NCBI RefSeq assembly: GCF_009727055.1
Contig: NC_052360.1
Location: 65,761,065-65,825,064, forward strand
Direction of reading: 5' to 3'
Source of the DNA: Benincasa hispida
Lineage: Eukaryota; Streptophyta; Magnoliopsida; Cucurbitales; Cucurbitaceae
Length of the DNA: 64,000 nucleotides
Shown here: positions 45,917-58,476 of the stretch, piece by piece
Position numbering within the stretch: the stretch's first letter is position 1
How the letters are laid out: each line of letters opens with the position of its first letter
Program-made: the position numbers and the translations under genes
Notes under the pieces: model-generated
Told to the model about the DNA's origin: nothing
Seen by the model: only the letters and a program-made list of their open reading frames with translations
Databases searched by the model: none

Positions 45917-46351
45917 AAGCAAATATCAATTTATACTCCAAACATTGGGGTTATATCAATTTAAACACTAAACTAATAACTGTATCAATTTAAACCTTGA
46001 ACTTTTGAGGTTATATCATTTTAAACTCAAATTAATAATTGTATCAATTTCTTTTGTTCGTGTATCAATTTAAATCATTAACTTTTATAATTGTATCAAT
46101 TTAAATCCTCAATTATATTTTATTTGGAAAAACTTATGAAAGATTAGAGTTTAAATGGATATACTTATGAAATCTCAAAGTTTAAATTAATACATTTATA
46201 AAATTTTAGGATTTAAATTTATACAAGTCATAAAGTTCAAGGTTTAAATTAATACAATCCTAAAGTTCAGGATTTATATTGATATAATTATTACTTTTGA
46301 GTTTAAATTGAAACAACTCTAAGAGTCAAGAGTATAATTTGATATTTGCTT
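45917..46351. mobile_element. Foldback element, 435 bp
   Basis: The ends are perfect inverted repeats: AAGCAAATATCAA at 45917 and TTGATATTTGCTT at the right end. The whole element is an inverted repeat of about 210-base arms built from a 25-30-base unit (atcaatttaaaccttgaactttt and variants). The loop is at about 46110-46150. No coding capacity; a transcript would form a long hairpin. Confidence 0.8.
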
Positions 46352-47154
46352 TTTCTTTTTTTTTTTTTTTAACAATCTCTCAAATATATTTTTAGGAAAA
46401 TATTAGTTAGAATTTATTAAATTTCCTACTTTTTAAATTAAATGTATATGTATTTATATTTATGGTGGGTGTGTTTGAAATACATTTTCGAATATTTAAT
46501 TTAAAAAATAAGGCATTTTGAAATGAATTAGAGTGTTCGGAAACTATTCAAAATAATTTTTAAGATATATTTTAATTCGTTTTATTAAAAATAAAATTTT
46601 GATAAATATTTTTTCTCAAGTCAATTTAAACGGATTTTAAGTGGATAGGGGTAGACGTCATACCATACATAAATACGTATGGGAAAAAGTGGGAGCAACG
46701 GCCAAACATGTCCAGAGGGGATGTATCTGTAATTTTGTGTTTCCCTTTTATTTTTATTTTTATTTTTATTTTTCAAGATATTATTCCAAGGTTGGACGGA
46801 CTCATTCATCATAATTCATACGTGTCTCCTAATCCGGGTGTGAGTTGTCATTTCACGTGATTAAATAATGTGGAATTTTCTTTAACACTCTTCTTCTCAT
46901 ACAAATTTTGGCCTCTTCTTTTTCCTTAGAGATTACTTTCTTCTTCAGCAAATATATGAATTAAAAAACGTTTTTTTCTTTTGCTTTTTTTTCCCTTAAA
47001 ACTTAAAAGGTAGCATGAGCTTTATTAACAAAGTGCTGGGTTCCAGTAAGTGTAGTTAAAATGTTCAACAAAATGATGGACTCCAAGAACTATAAAAGAA
47101 GTCTATGTATTTGATTTCTCTAAATCATTCCGAAGTCAGTTACGGGTCTAGCTC
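46352..47154. other. AT-rich intergenic DNA
   Basis: Contains a (TTTTA)n repeat at about 46747-46772. No gene seen; the 63-codon minus-strand frame from 46812 includes that repeat. Confidence 0.5.
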
Positions 47155-47475
47155 CAGTTAGAAAATATTTTAAACTTAAGTTTGCTAACTCTAGTTAAAT
47201 TCATGTATTCTCTAGTTTGAGTGTGAAAAAAAAATGTGTGGGTAGTATAAAAGATTTAAGAGAGTGTGCTTGTAATTGAGAGCATGAGAGAAAATTATTT
47301 TGTACGATTGTAATAATTTTTCACATGGTGAAATTTTGTGGTCCGTGCTTTTTTCTTCAGTTTGGAGCTTTTTCATGTTAATTCTTGTGTTTCCAGTATT
47401 ATTGCTTCTTTTTTAATTTCTCTACTATTTTATGTTTATTTCTGCAATAAAGTGAGGTTTTTCCCAAAAAGCAAG
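47155..47475 (+). repeat. LTR copy of the family at 38020-38400, plus orientation
   Basis: Shares ordered blocks with the reverse complement of 38032-38400: 'ccagttagaaa', 'tttgctaactctagttaaat', 'aatgtgtgggtagt', 'gagtgtgcttgtaattg', 'ttttcacatggtgaaat', 'ttcttgtgtttccagt'. No primer site or internal region is recognised after it. Confidence 0.65.
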
Positions 47476-48060
47476 TATATCTAAATTAACATGTGGTGGG
47501 TGTAGCAACCAAGATGATTATGGTTTGAATTCTCCTACTCCTTGTATATCGTATAAAAATGATGAGATATTGGGGGTGTTCAAAGAACCCGATAACACGA
47601 AAAAATCGATCAACCTAATCTACTCCGTGTGGTTTGGGTTGAGTTCAAATAAATGAAAATTTTATGAATTTGGTTGGTTCATGGGTTCACCTAAAATAAC
47701 TGAAACAAACTCAAACCAATCCAAACTTATTATTAACTTTAGTATATATATTTTTTTTGCTTATAATACAATTTATTTACATATATCTATTTTAGTTTTA
47801 TTTAGTTTTATCATTTTTTGGATAATTTATTCTCCAACAACTCCTAAAAATAGTTTTTTCGCACCTTATAAAGAAAATTTTCATAAATAAACTGAAATTG
47901 AGTTGTATTCTTAATTCAATATATGAAAAAATTAAATCAAATTTTAATTAGCATTGTACTTATTTTTAAATCAAATAATTAAACCAAATTGAAATAGTCC
48001 TGCTAAGTTAGAGTTATCTAAAAAGAATGGTGCTGGTTGTGACCTGGTCAGAGGTTTGAC
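47476..48060. other. AT-rich spacer
   Basis: No recognised feature. The plus-strand 69-codon frame at 47681 has a hydrophobic stretch but no known domain and lies in AT-rich DNA. Confidence 0.4.
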
Positions 48061-48578
48061 TCTTTTCTCTGTTGTGGTTTCTGAGAATCTATATCAACAT
48101 CGACTAAGACTGAGGCAACAACATTTTCAAGAATATCTTGTCACACATCATCAGCCTTACATGAAGAAATAATATAAGCACACTTAATCTCAACAAAATC
48201 ACAAGTAAAAACAATAGGAACACTACTTTCAAGAACCCTAGTTTCTTCTTGATTAAGAGCAGACTTATTTGTAACATCATGCAAACCAATATTTGAGACA
48301 AGTCTGTCAACATTTTCAACAACATTTTTACTAGCTTTTGGACTATAAGTACTCACAACCATTCTATCAACCAGACCACTACCAATAATCAAATTCTCAA
48401 GCACCCAAAAATAGAAGACCAGTTTTCAGTAGTAACATTAGCAGATATATTAGTAGAAGCAATGTCATCCTTTAAGACATTTACATAAAAATCATCCAAT
48501 TGACTAATTGAAGCAACAATAACAACTTTGTTCACCTCAGATACACAATTGATTCCAGTAAAAGTATTATCAATATTC

Positions 48579-50562
48579 TTTTATGATGGAACACAAGACA
48601 TATGCAATGGAATTAGGACCTAATTACACTCTAATTTCTTTTAATTTAAAGGAAAAAATGCATGCAATTGAAGGGAAAACAGTAAATTAAATTACCTTTG
48701 AAGCTCTCGAAAACCACTTTTCCTCGCTGAATCTCGACCCGAACTTTTTCGGACCACCACTAGAGTTCTACTATCCTCTGGACTCAGAACCGAGTTGTGG
48801 GACCTGGTGGATGAAGAAAACCGAGAGAGAGAAAGAGATGGAAATGTAGGTTAGGTTTGGGTTTTGGACTTCACTCAAGAAAATGATTTTTCCAGCCCAA
48901 ATTTAGAAAACAATTTTTGCAAAAAAGGCCAAAAAAATTTTCATTCAAAATGAAAGCCCAATTTATAGAAAAGGGTCATGCAACAATTGCATGAAATCAA
49001 TTCATAAAAACCCACCTAGTATCCACTATCTAAGTGGGCTTAATGTATCCACTACAAGCCAACACCTAGCCCACTATTTTGTTAGTGGAATTATCCAACA
49101 AAAGTTTGGATTTTCCCACTAACTATAGTCAAAGGGCAAAATAGTCATTTTGTCAAAGTCAAACTTTGACCAAAAAGTCAATATTTTGATTTTTTATGAT
49201 TTTTTTCGTGTTGACTAATTTTGACCTCCCAAGCATGAATCCGCATTCATTTTCTCGAAATTCAAATCACATTTGAATATAAGGTCAGTCAAAGTTTGAC
49301 TTTTCAAAGTCAAAAGTCAACTCTTTGACTTTTTACATCTTTAACCATTTCCATTATTTTCGAGCTTCTTAAAATGAACGTATTCATATTCTTGATATTT
49401 AAATCACATTTAAATATTAAAGTTGTATCTCTAAACTAAAAAACCCGACCACTATATCACATATACTTGTCGGTTTCTCTCTCTTCATCCAATTCGAATA
49501 ATTCGAATTATTCTATCATACTGTTCTAAGTTTATTCCATATGAGCTAGTAGGGAACCTAATGGACCTATAGATCATGGACTCCAATGATCCGAGATTAG
49601 CTAGCTAAACTCTTTAGATGGAGCTAATCAACATTCGTTAACTAATGGGTCATTCCATTGTAGTCCTATAGTTGCACTCCTCTCACTATAGATATATTTG
49701 TATCCATTTGATATAACCATGATTAGTAAGCTAATCCTTCACAATTGTTTGTAATCTTGGCTGGGTCATAAAAACCGTTTTACCCCCGACACTACATCTT
49801 ATTCCTTAAGTTCAACTGATTCTCTAATGAATAATTGGTTTAAGGTCCAACCTATAATCCGAATCCCTCTCGAGCCAAGGAGAGGGTGGGTCCCCTTGTT
49901 CAAGATCTAGATTCAGTACTAAAGGGAACAAGTACTCTACCTGTCTCTTATACACATCTAGATGTGTATAAGAGACAGGTCTTGCACCCTATGTTTCCAG
50001 ATATCCACCCGATCTTACCCCTGAAATGGGAGGCTTATTGAGCTAGCGATGATGAGCTGCCCTCACCTATGCAGATCTAAGAATAATTCCGAGTGAACAG
50101 GAGTTCATAGTTAGCTCAGGATTAAGATTAAGTTACCTAGGTCATCAATTAACGAAATGGTTAGTTTTATACATAAAACGACATTTAGAACGTAAAAAGT
50201 GACTATTTCATGATTCAGTCTTATTCAAACTCATTGCATAGGATGTCCTCACTCACATATCTCTATATGAACCATTCAGGATCACATCGTTTGTACTAAC
50301 TATAAAGAGGGTCACATCTATAGTGTCCCCAGAATAAGGTACCCAACTTCATTCATATACTATAGACCATTTTGGTTGTATATTTGAACTTAATCCACAT
50401 TTATGTCACTACATAAAGTTAAAACTACATTAAGTAGCCTCAGGATCTTAGTTTATTGGATTCAAGATTATAATTTCAATAACAACTTTATCGAAAAACA
50501 AAACAGAATATGTTTATTAATTTACAAACTACAAGTTTTAAGACATAAAATCCAACATTTTC
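48579..50562 (-). mobile_element. Solo long LTR, reverse orientation
   Basis: LTR 48584-50557 (about 1.97 kb), with plus-strand ends TGATGGAACAC and TCCAACA. The flanks TTTTA (48579-48583) and TTTTC (50558-50562) match at four of five bases. All family blocks are present except a short stretch that has been replaced by the adapter sequence at 49941-49978. Confidence 0.85.
49941..49978. other. Nextera/Tn5 mosaic-end junction adapter (artefact)
   Basis: CTGTCTCTTATACACATCT at 49941-49959 is immediately followed by its exact reverse complement at 49960-49978. This is the 19-bp Tn5 mosaic end in the head-to-head form used as the Nextera mate-pair circularisation junction. In sister LTRs (for example 13690-13725) the same place holds a native 'tatccctaaaagtgggtagg' stretch. 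Not plant sequence. Confidence 0.97.
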
Positions 50563-51064
50563 AAGACCAAAAGACTTATATGTCTCAAGATATTCCATTA
50601 TATTTTGCACATTTGTTTCAACAACATGAGGGTCAAGAAATATCACATTCATATTATCAACAACAAAAACGACATTTTGTATAACACCCTCAGAAATAGC
50701 AAGATCACCAGTCTTTTGGGAATCAATGATAACAACAACATGAGTAATGAATTCAATTTGATCAACAATCAGAGACTTATCATTTGTAATATTTTTAAAG
50801 GAGACAACATTATCAATAACACCATCATACAACACAAGAGTCTCAATAAATATCTCAGCAACCAAAGAATGATCAATCCTAGTTTTAGCAGAAGAAACAA
50901 TCTAAACATTAAACAATTCAGCATGATTAACAACATGGTTAGTATGATCAACAAGATCCATAGACTCCATTACAGTACTATCAATGTTATTAACAATTTG
51001 GTCGCCACTCACAACTTTAGTTTCTTCAGTAACCACAACCAAATAAAGAGGAGTCAAATTGCTA

Positions 51065-52990
51065 GACTTTGTTGGGTTTTATGCCTTAAAACTCATAAAT
51101 AGTAACTGTTATTGATTGATCATCATCAATAAAGAGTTATAGATGTTCAATCAATAAATATCAATGTTTGAATTGTTGTCTAATTTGTCTCAATAACCCT
51201 AAATCCAATAAACTAACATCTAAGGCTGTATTATGAGTCTTGTGTGGAGACATACGGGGATCAATGTTCAAGATTTAGCCTAAAGGGTCTATAGTGTAGG
51301 GATAAGGTTGGGTATCTTATCTTGGTAACACTTTGGATACGGCCCACTTTGTATTTGATACAAACGTAATGATCCAATGCGTTCGTGTAGGTGACATGCG
51401 AAACCGCGAAATAGTAACCACTAAATATAACACCGTTGACTAGTTTGGTTCCTATTTCAATAGGATGACATAGGCGACTTAGTCTCAATCCTAAGTATAT
51501 TATGAAATCTTGTTCACGAGGGATTGTCCTTTGATTTTCATAGGTGAGGGTGACCAGATCACCGACCCAACAAGTCTACCATTTTGAGGACGGACTGAAT
51601 GGGAAGCTAGAAACATAATTATACAAAATGGAATTCACTCTTTCCTTCCTTGAGGGTAAGTAGATGAGTGCTCCCTTAAGTGGTGTCTCCAGGATTTGAA
51701 CAAAGAGTCCTACTCTCTTATCGGCCTGAGAAGGGTTTTTGTTTATTGGTTGGACCATAAACAGGTTGTTCATTAGAGGAGTACTAATACTTAAGGAGCC
51801 AGAGGTAACCCAAGGGTAAAACGATAATTTGATCCAGTTAGAGTTACAAACACTCATGAAAGATTAACTTACTGTTATTGGTCTATATCCGTGGACACAT
51901 AAATATATCTGTAGTGAAAAGGGTGCAATTGTGGGTTTTTAGTGAAGTGTACCCACAGTTAACGAATATTGATTAATTTGGTTAAAGAGTTTAACCAGTT
52001 AATATCATATCATTGGAGCTTCTGATCTACAAGTGCACTAGGTCCTCTTATTAGCTCACTAGAGGATACTTAAAAGGGATAATTTGAATTATTCAAATTA
52101 ATTTGAGGAAACTATATATAAATGTGTTTAATATATAATTAATTATGGATATGATTTATAATTAAATTAGAAAGTAATATTTGAAAAAGATTAAAATTAA
52201 TTAACTCAAATGAATTAGATTTATAAAGAATTAATTAATAGAGAGATATTCCACATATACATGCGGTGTATATGATAAATAAATATATACATTAAATCGG
52301 AATTAATGTATAAATAGTTATTTAATTATTGTGCAAATTAAAATTAAATAAGTGATAGTTAATTGTGAAAATTAAATAAGTGTTATTTAATTGGTCTAAT
52401 TAATTAAATAAGTATTGTTTAATTAATTACAAAAATTGAAAATATATATTTACAGAAAAGGAAAATATATTGGAAATGATCCTTGAACCTTCCCTATATA
52501 AAGACCTCCTCAAGACCTTTTTGCAAATACACATTCCTACACAACTTTGGTTGTAGAGAAACTCTAACAATACACAATTCTCTAATGTTATTGTGCATAA
52601 TTTTCTCTAAGTCATAAATTCTCTCAATTCTCCAAAAACCCTATTATCCTCTCCCTCTCCCAATAGTTGGATACCACTTATCCCTCTATTGGAATCCCAA
52701 AGAATAATGAGTTTTCTCTCATGGTAGTGTTCAAGATCGCTCAAGGAGTTATTCATGATTGAGACCGTTTGGAGATCCATTCGGTGGAACTTTGGAGAGG
52801 CTTGTTCGTGGCTTTAGGGAATCTACAAAGGTAAGAACCATTCTAACTCTTTTCCCTAGAAGCATGCTAATTTACGTGTTTATTTATTCTATTTATTATA
52901 ACGATTTTGTTTAATGTAAAATCGAATCATGAGATGCAAGGCGATCTCATGCAAGACGCTTCCGCTGTGGGATTCGATCCTTTCAGATTT
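51065..52990 (+). mobile_element. Solo long LTR, plus orientation
   Basis: LTR 51070-52985, starting TGTTGGGTTTTATGCC and ending GATCCTTTCA. The flanks GACTT (51065-51069) and GATTT (52986-52990) match at four of five bases. The minus-strand reading region continues on both sides. Confidence 0.85.
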
Positions 52991-53340
52991 CTCAATAGAA
53001 AAACTAGATTTAGTTGTAGATGTAATACCTTCAAGATCTTTAGGTAAGGCAGAGATCTAATATGAATTATCCACAAAAACATACCTGGAGAACACAATGA
53101 TATGATCTATGCGGTATTTTATTATCAAGACAACATGTTTAACAACACGTTTTTCCTTCTTAGTTTTCTTATGTATCGTAGGCTCACCACTAAAAAAGAA
53201 AGAAGACCTCGCACTCGAACACCATAGGCATTGACTCTTAATGGAAACCCTCTTTCTTGAAAATTTTTTTCTTCTTTTTTGATTTATTGACCATTTTACA
53301 TCCAAATGTTTGAGTACCTTGACAGGTATTCACCTTGTTT

Positions 53341-54205
53341 ATAGAAGCTGACTTGACCCACTTGGACTTTCCTTGATCAAATATCTTTAGTTGTTATTAA
53401 ATAGATCTACAAAGATATAAAGTTCTTTCGAGGATTTCAAATTGAACTACCTCCACATTTTTCATTTATTTATTCTGAGATATCAAAAAGTAAGTAAGTT
53501 GGTTGACTTAACTCATTTCAAACTCAGTTTGCGTGTGTTGGGCAGAATGCTCCACCATCTTCTAAGACATCCTTCTGAAAGCTATGTTATCATCATAAAT
53601 TTGAAAAACAATCACCTTTCCTTCTGGCTTCCTGAAAATCGAACATGCTTAAGCTCATACTCATGATGCAGTCGACTGTTGGTGGAATATCCTAGAAATA
53701 CACTATAATAACTACTTGGAACCCATTTTTGTCTCAAGGCACAATTAGCCATAATATAACTCGGGCCACCAGAAAGATGGAAGCATTATTAGAATTCATT
53801 CCCCTTCATAATTCAACAATTGGGCCCACACACCTTGACTCAAGAGCAAAGCAATTGGAAACATGACAATTAGTACATTGCATCATATCAAGAATTGTCT
53901 CTTTAAGAGTACTAGTCTTGCACTTGACTATTCCACTTTTCTGGGGAGAGGGCACAACTATTGTGCTTAAGGATGTTACCAACTTGATTAATGACATTAG
54001 GAGTCCACAAGTAACAATTATAAGATGAGTGTGCACTTGACATGACAGTCACATTGTCTTTGTTTGTCACCAAACATTTATCTTTTGAAAAGCTTACAGC
54101 AAGTCCCTGATCTCGTAGCTGACTTATGCTAATTAAATTTTTTGTTAACCCTTCGACAAGAAGGACATCCTGAAGAGCTAGAAGGCTAGGATTTACCAAT
54201 TGACT
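53341..54205 (-). pseudogene. Copia element A: GAG-pre-integrase start and integrase C-terminal remnants
   Basis: The minus-strand frame 54199-53912 reads ALQDVLLVEGLTKNLISISQ, then LRDQGLAVSFSKDKCLV and SYNCYLWTPNV, the copia GAG-pre-integrase start. After stops, about 53690-53640 reads YSVFLGYSTNSR, a block from the integrase C-terminus. The zinc module and the catalytic core are therefore deleted. Downstream are frame-shifted linker fragments. Same family as element B (60081-62964). Confidence 0.75.
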
Positions 54206-56036
54206 TTTGTTGTTGAGTTTTTTGTCCTAAAACTCGTGGTATGTAAACAATGGAGCTTATTCTGAAAATTCAATAAAGGTGTTATTGAATAGATCTATTG
54301 CTTGAATAGAAATCCAATAAACCTAAAAGTCCCTTGACTATTGGATGAGTACTTGAACTTTATGTGGAGACATAAAGGTAGATCAGGTTCGAGTAAATAG
54401 TCAAAGTGATCTATAGTACATGGATAAGGTTGGGTACCTTATTCTGGTAACACTATTGGATACGGCCTGCTCTGTAGTTGTTACAAGGAGTTGTAAATTG
54501 CTACAAACGAAGTGATCCTAATTCGTTCATGTTGGACATGAGGAGTGGGGGTGTCCTTATGAAAAAAAGTTTGTACAAGATCGGACCACGTAATGAGTCA
54601 TTCTTACTTTATAACGTTGTTTATTGTTTAAGACTGACTATTTCAAAGCGATGACCTAGGTTACTTGACCTTAATCCTGAGCTAACTATGAACTCCTGTT
54701 TATCTAGGATTTCCCTTAGATTTGCATAGGTGAGGATTAGCTCAACAGCGTTGGCTCAATATGACTGCCATTTCAGGGGTGAGACTAGATAGATAGTTGG
54801 GGACATAGGGTGCAAGAGGGAATTCGCTCCTACCCGCTTTAGGGATAGTAGAGAGGTTATTCCTTTAATTGCTGATTCTAGGGCTTGAACAAGGGATCCT
54901 GCCCTCTCATGTCATGAGAGGAACTCGGTTTTGTGATTGGATCACAAAACAATTGTTCATTAGGGGATTAGTGGGGACTTAAGGAACAAGAGGTAATTTC
55001 GGGGATAAAACAAAGATTTGACCCAGTCGTTATTACAAACAACCTGTGAAAGGTTAACTTACTAATCATGGTTATATCGAGTGGACATAATATATCTACA
55101 GTGAGGGGAGAGTAGAGTGACCCATTAGTTAACAAATGGGGGTCGGTCTAATGAGTTTAGTTGATTAATCTCGGATCGTTGGAGCCCATGATCTGTAGGT
55201 CCATGAGGTCCCCCTACTAGCTCGAAAATGGATTAGCTCTAGAGTAGCATGGTAAGTTAATTTGAAACATTCAAATTAGAATCAAATGGAATTGGAGAAA
55301 ATATATTTAAATATGATTTAAATATATGAAGATGAATTTGTATAAAAATTAATATAATATTAGATATTAAATTAATTAGAATTGATTTTAAATTATTTAA
55401 ATAATTATTTATTAATTTTATTAAAAAATTAATTTTTGAAACTAATTTGTAAAATTAATAAATTTTGATTTTAGAAATAAAATATGATTTTAAAATCAAA
55501 ATGGATTTTGGAAATTGAAAATTACACAACTTGAAAATGGGATTTTCAAGTCATGTTCAAAGTAGCTTACAAGAAACCCACCACCTTCTCCTTTGGTTTA
55601 CTCCAAGCATGAGCTACATCTCATGCAACACATCTCTTTGCATGATTGTCTGCAATATATTGAAGAGATTGAAGTGAAGAAAGAAAAAAAGAACTGACTG
55701 AATTTTTGCTAAAAAATTCGGATGAAGAAGGTGTTCTTCAATGGGTTCTGTTCAGTGAGCTTTCTCCATATTCCCTTTGATTCCAGCTTATTTTGTGTCC
55801 CACAACTCCATCTAGAGCACCAAGATAATAGTAGGGAAGATCTTGTGGTGGTCTACACAAGGATTCGGAGGATTTTGCAGCTAAAAATGGAGATTTTGTT
55901 GGTTCGGTCAAGGTATGTTCATGAAACCCATTATACTCTGTTTTTAGCATGTTTCTTTTCAACCAAAATTAATGAATTAGAATGTTTATGGATCTTGATT
56001 TCTTCCGCTGCGTGATGGTGTCCATCCAACATTTGT
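54206..56036 (+). mobile_element. Solo long LTR with perfect target duplication TTTGT
   Basis: LTR 54211-56031 (1821 bp), starting TGTTGAGTTTTTTGTCC and ending GTGTCCATCCAACA. The flanks are TTTGT at 54206-54210 and 56032-56036. This is the cleanest full-length copy of the long LTR in the window. The frame at 55722-56015 is inside its 3' part and is a chance frame. It splits copia element A between gag and GAG-pre-integrase. Confidence 0.92.
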
Positions 56037-57895
56037 AACAAAAAAAATTTCACCTGTCATATGGCGAGAATAATCACTATCAAAATACTAGTCCTCTCTA
56101 ATTGAAGAATGCTGAGAGGTAAAAGCCACATTGCATTCAAAGTTAGTTTGGGATAATGCCCCCTTTTTACACCATTCAGGCCTATTCCTTGGACACTCCT
56201 AGTATTTTGATTGATAAAGTTAACTCTTGTAGAAATATACTCTAAGCTCCATATATAGATCTACCATAGAGATGAAAGTAGTAAGGTCAAATATAACCTT
56301 CCATACCACAAAAATGACACACCCATCTCTTCTTCATGCCATTAGTTGAGGCATGAGAAGTGGGTTCTTTATATATTGACTTCAATTCAGACATATGAGA
56401 GTGTTTAGCTGGAATGAATATGATATGGGAAGATACTTACATTTGTAACTGGATTTCTTAGATTTGTTGAACTCAACACCTTTTTTTATCTAACATAGGT
56501 TTCCTGTAGTTAAGATTTTGTTGATATCATCAGTACTAGAGTTCAACATGCGAACAGACTTTGACATTGATTCAAGTTCAACTTGTGATGCCCTCAACTC
56601 TTTCTTCAACTCATAAATGGTGCTTAACAGACGATGATTATCTTCAATTAATTTTTCTATTCATTCCTTTTGCAACTCCAAAACTTGTAAGTCTTCCTCC
56701 CACTTTTCATAGGCTTCTTCTAGTGATAAATTATAAATCTAAATTGAAGCATGATCGGATACCTTTGAGTCTTTACTCAAAATTTTATTAGATATCTCAT
56801 TCTCTTTTGTCCTCATCAGATTCACTGCTTGAATCAGACTCATCATTTGACAAAGTCATTGAATATCATTTATTCTATCTTTTCAAATAATTTGGGCACT
56901 CAGCTTGGAAATGGCTAAACCCTTCGCATTCTCTACACTTGAAGTTTCAATTTTTGCTGTCATGAGCATTCCTTAAACCACATTCACTTTCTCTCATTCT
57001 TCCAAATGGTTTAAAATTTTTGTCATAATAGAGTTGTTGTTACTACTGTTGTCTTTGACGTGTGAAGTTTCCAAACCCCTGTCCAAGCATTTGATAACTT
57101 TGTTTAATTGTTTAGACAAGATTTCTTCTATATCTTTGCCTTTATTTTGAGTTTGATCTTCATTAGAAATAGACTGCAAAGCTATACCTTTACCTTTCTT
57201 ATCATATTTTTCATCAAAGGTCAATTCAAAGGTTCATAAAGATCCAAACAACTCATCCACATTCATGGTAGCAATATCATGGATCTCTTCAATAGCTGTA
57301 ACTTTCATATCAAATCTTTTTGGTAACGAACATAGAACCTTTTGAACAAGTTTTTCTTCAAACATTTTCACTAATAATAAAGGATTCAGTTGCAATATCC
57401 ACAATGTGAGCATTGAACTCGACAATACTTTCATCATCCAACATCTTTCAAATTTTGAAGTTAGAATCTACAAACAAGACAACTTCACCTTAGAGGTGCT
57501 TTCATGCGCCACGATAAGGATCTCTCACGCTTCCTTAGTAGAAACACATGTATTGATAATCCAAAATATTCTTATCAACTCTGTTCAAAATAGCATTCAG
57601 AGCATGAGAATTTTCAAATGATGCTTCATCTTCAGTCTTTGTCCAATATTTTTTAGGTTTTTGTCTAACTACTCTATTATTATCAACAACTTAAGGAAGA
57701 GACAACCAGTCACAACGGCCTTCCATGACTTACTATCAATAGATTTGTGAAAAGCAATCATCCAAGCTTTTCAATATGAGTAATTCGTTCCATCTAAACC
57801 AGGAGGATGAGTAGTTGATCCACATTCCCTGATCGACTCCATTGAATACTCAATGAACTAGCAATTAACCCGCTCTGATACAAAAATAAGGTGGA
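56037..57895 (-). pseudogene. Copia element A: gag (UBN2 type) and zinc-knuckle region
   Basis: From the right, minus-strand reading gives the gag start at about 57840 (GLDGTNYSY then KAWMIAFHKSIDSKSWKAVV). This is followed by 57437-57234 (KLVQKVLCSLPKRFDMKVTA, IEEIHDIATMNVDELFGSL) and a Lys-rich stretch (57224-56994). A knuckle lies at about 56960-56880 (FKCRECEGFSHFQAECPNY, C-X2-C-X4-H-X4-C, intact). Then comes a long broken linker down to 56037. A degenerate primer site (minus-strand TGTATCAGAGC) is at 57872-57882. Several stops. Confidence 0.8.
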
Positions 57896-57898
57896 TCT

Positions 57899-58476
57899 TG
57901 TTGAGTTTCATGTCCTAAAACTTGTAGATAGTAAATGTAAGTATTTGACTGTCATCAATAAAGAGTTATCGATGTTATTTCAATAAGTGTTATTGATTGT
58001 GTTGTATTCTATTTTGTCTTAATAACCTTAAATCCAATAAAATAACACCCTAAACTGTCTGATGAGTCTTGAACTATATGTGGAGACATATAGAGATCAA
58101 TGTTCAAAATACAACCTATGGGTCTATAATATAGGGATAAGGCTGGGTACCTTATCCTAGCAACACTATGAATATGACTCACTTTTTATTTGATACAATC
58201 ACAATGATCCAACGTGTTCATGTGATGACATGTGAGTGAGGGTATCCTATGCAATAAGTTTTCATAAGACCAGACCACGAAATAGTGACTACTAGATGTA
58301 ACATTGTTGACTAGTTAGGTTTATATTTCAATAGAATGATCTAGTAACATAGTTTTAATCCTGCGTGTATTATGAACTCCTGCTCATGAGAGATTTTTCT
58401 CTGATTTGTATGGGTGAGAATGGCCGATTGTTGACTCAATAAGCCCACCATTTTGGAGACAAGACTGAGTGGGGAA
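57899..58476 (+). repeat. Truncated long LTR, plus orientation (5' third)
   Basis: Starts TGTTGAGTTTCATGTCC and follows the family to about base 578, where another LTR begins (58477). It sits next to element A's primer site but in the opposite orientation, so it is not A's own LTR. Confidence 0.8.

Larger units (their letters stand above)
48061..53340 (-). pseudogene. Val/Asn/Asp-rich reading region of a copia element, split by two solo LTRs
   Basis: Outside the two LTRs (48584-50557 and 51070-52985), the minus strand gives readable, low-complexity protein in pieces. From high to low coordinates: VNKSKKKKKIFKKEGFH-like (about 53280), LEGITSTTKSSFSIEKS (about 53010), then VVVTEETKVVSGDQIVNNID (about 51030), GVIDNVVSFKNITNDKSLIV (about 50800), and VVENVDRLVSNIGLHDV (about 48300). 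There are several stops and at least one frame shift. It lies downstream of integrase debris (53700), where copia elements have the linker before RT, so I infer it is an enlarged linker. No RT follows. Confidence 0.5.

Noticed and set aside
49941..49978. A natural Tn5-like transposon end or perfect hairpin
   Set aside because: The 19-bp mosaic end is an engineered hyperactive sequence; the exact head-to-head dimer is the library adapter, and no transposon body adjoins it.
50403..51102. Plus-strand frames of 93 and 165 codons
   Set aside because: Opposite strand of the minus-strand copia linker region; Asn/Ile-rich shadow translation, partly in an LTR.
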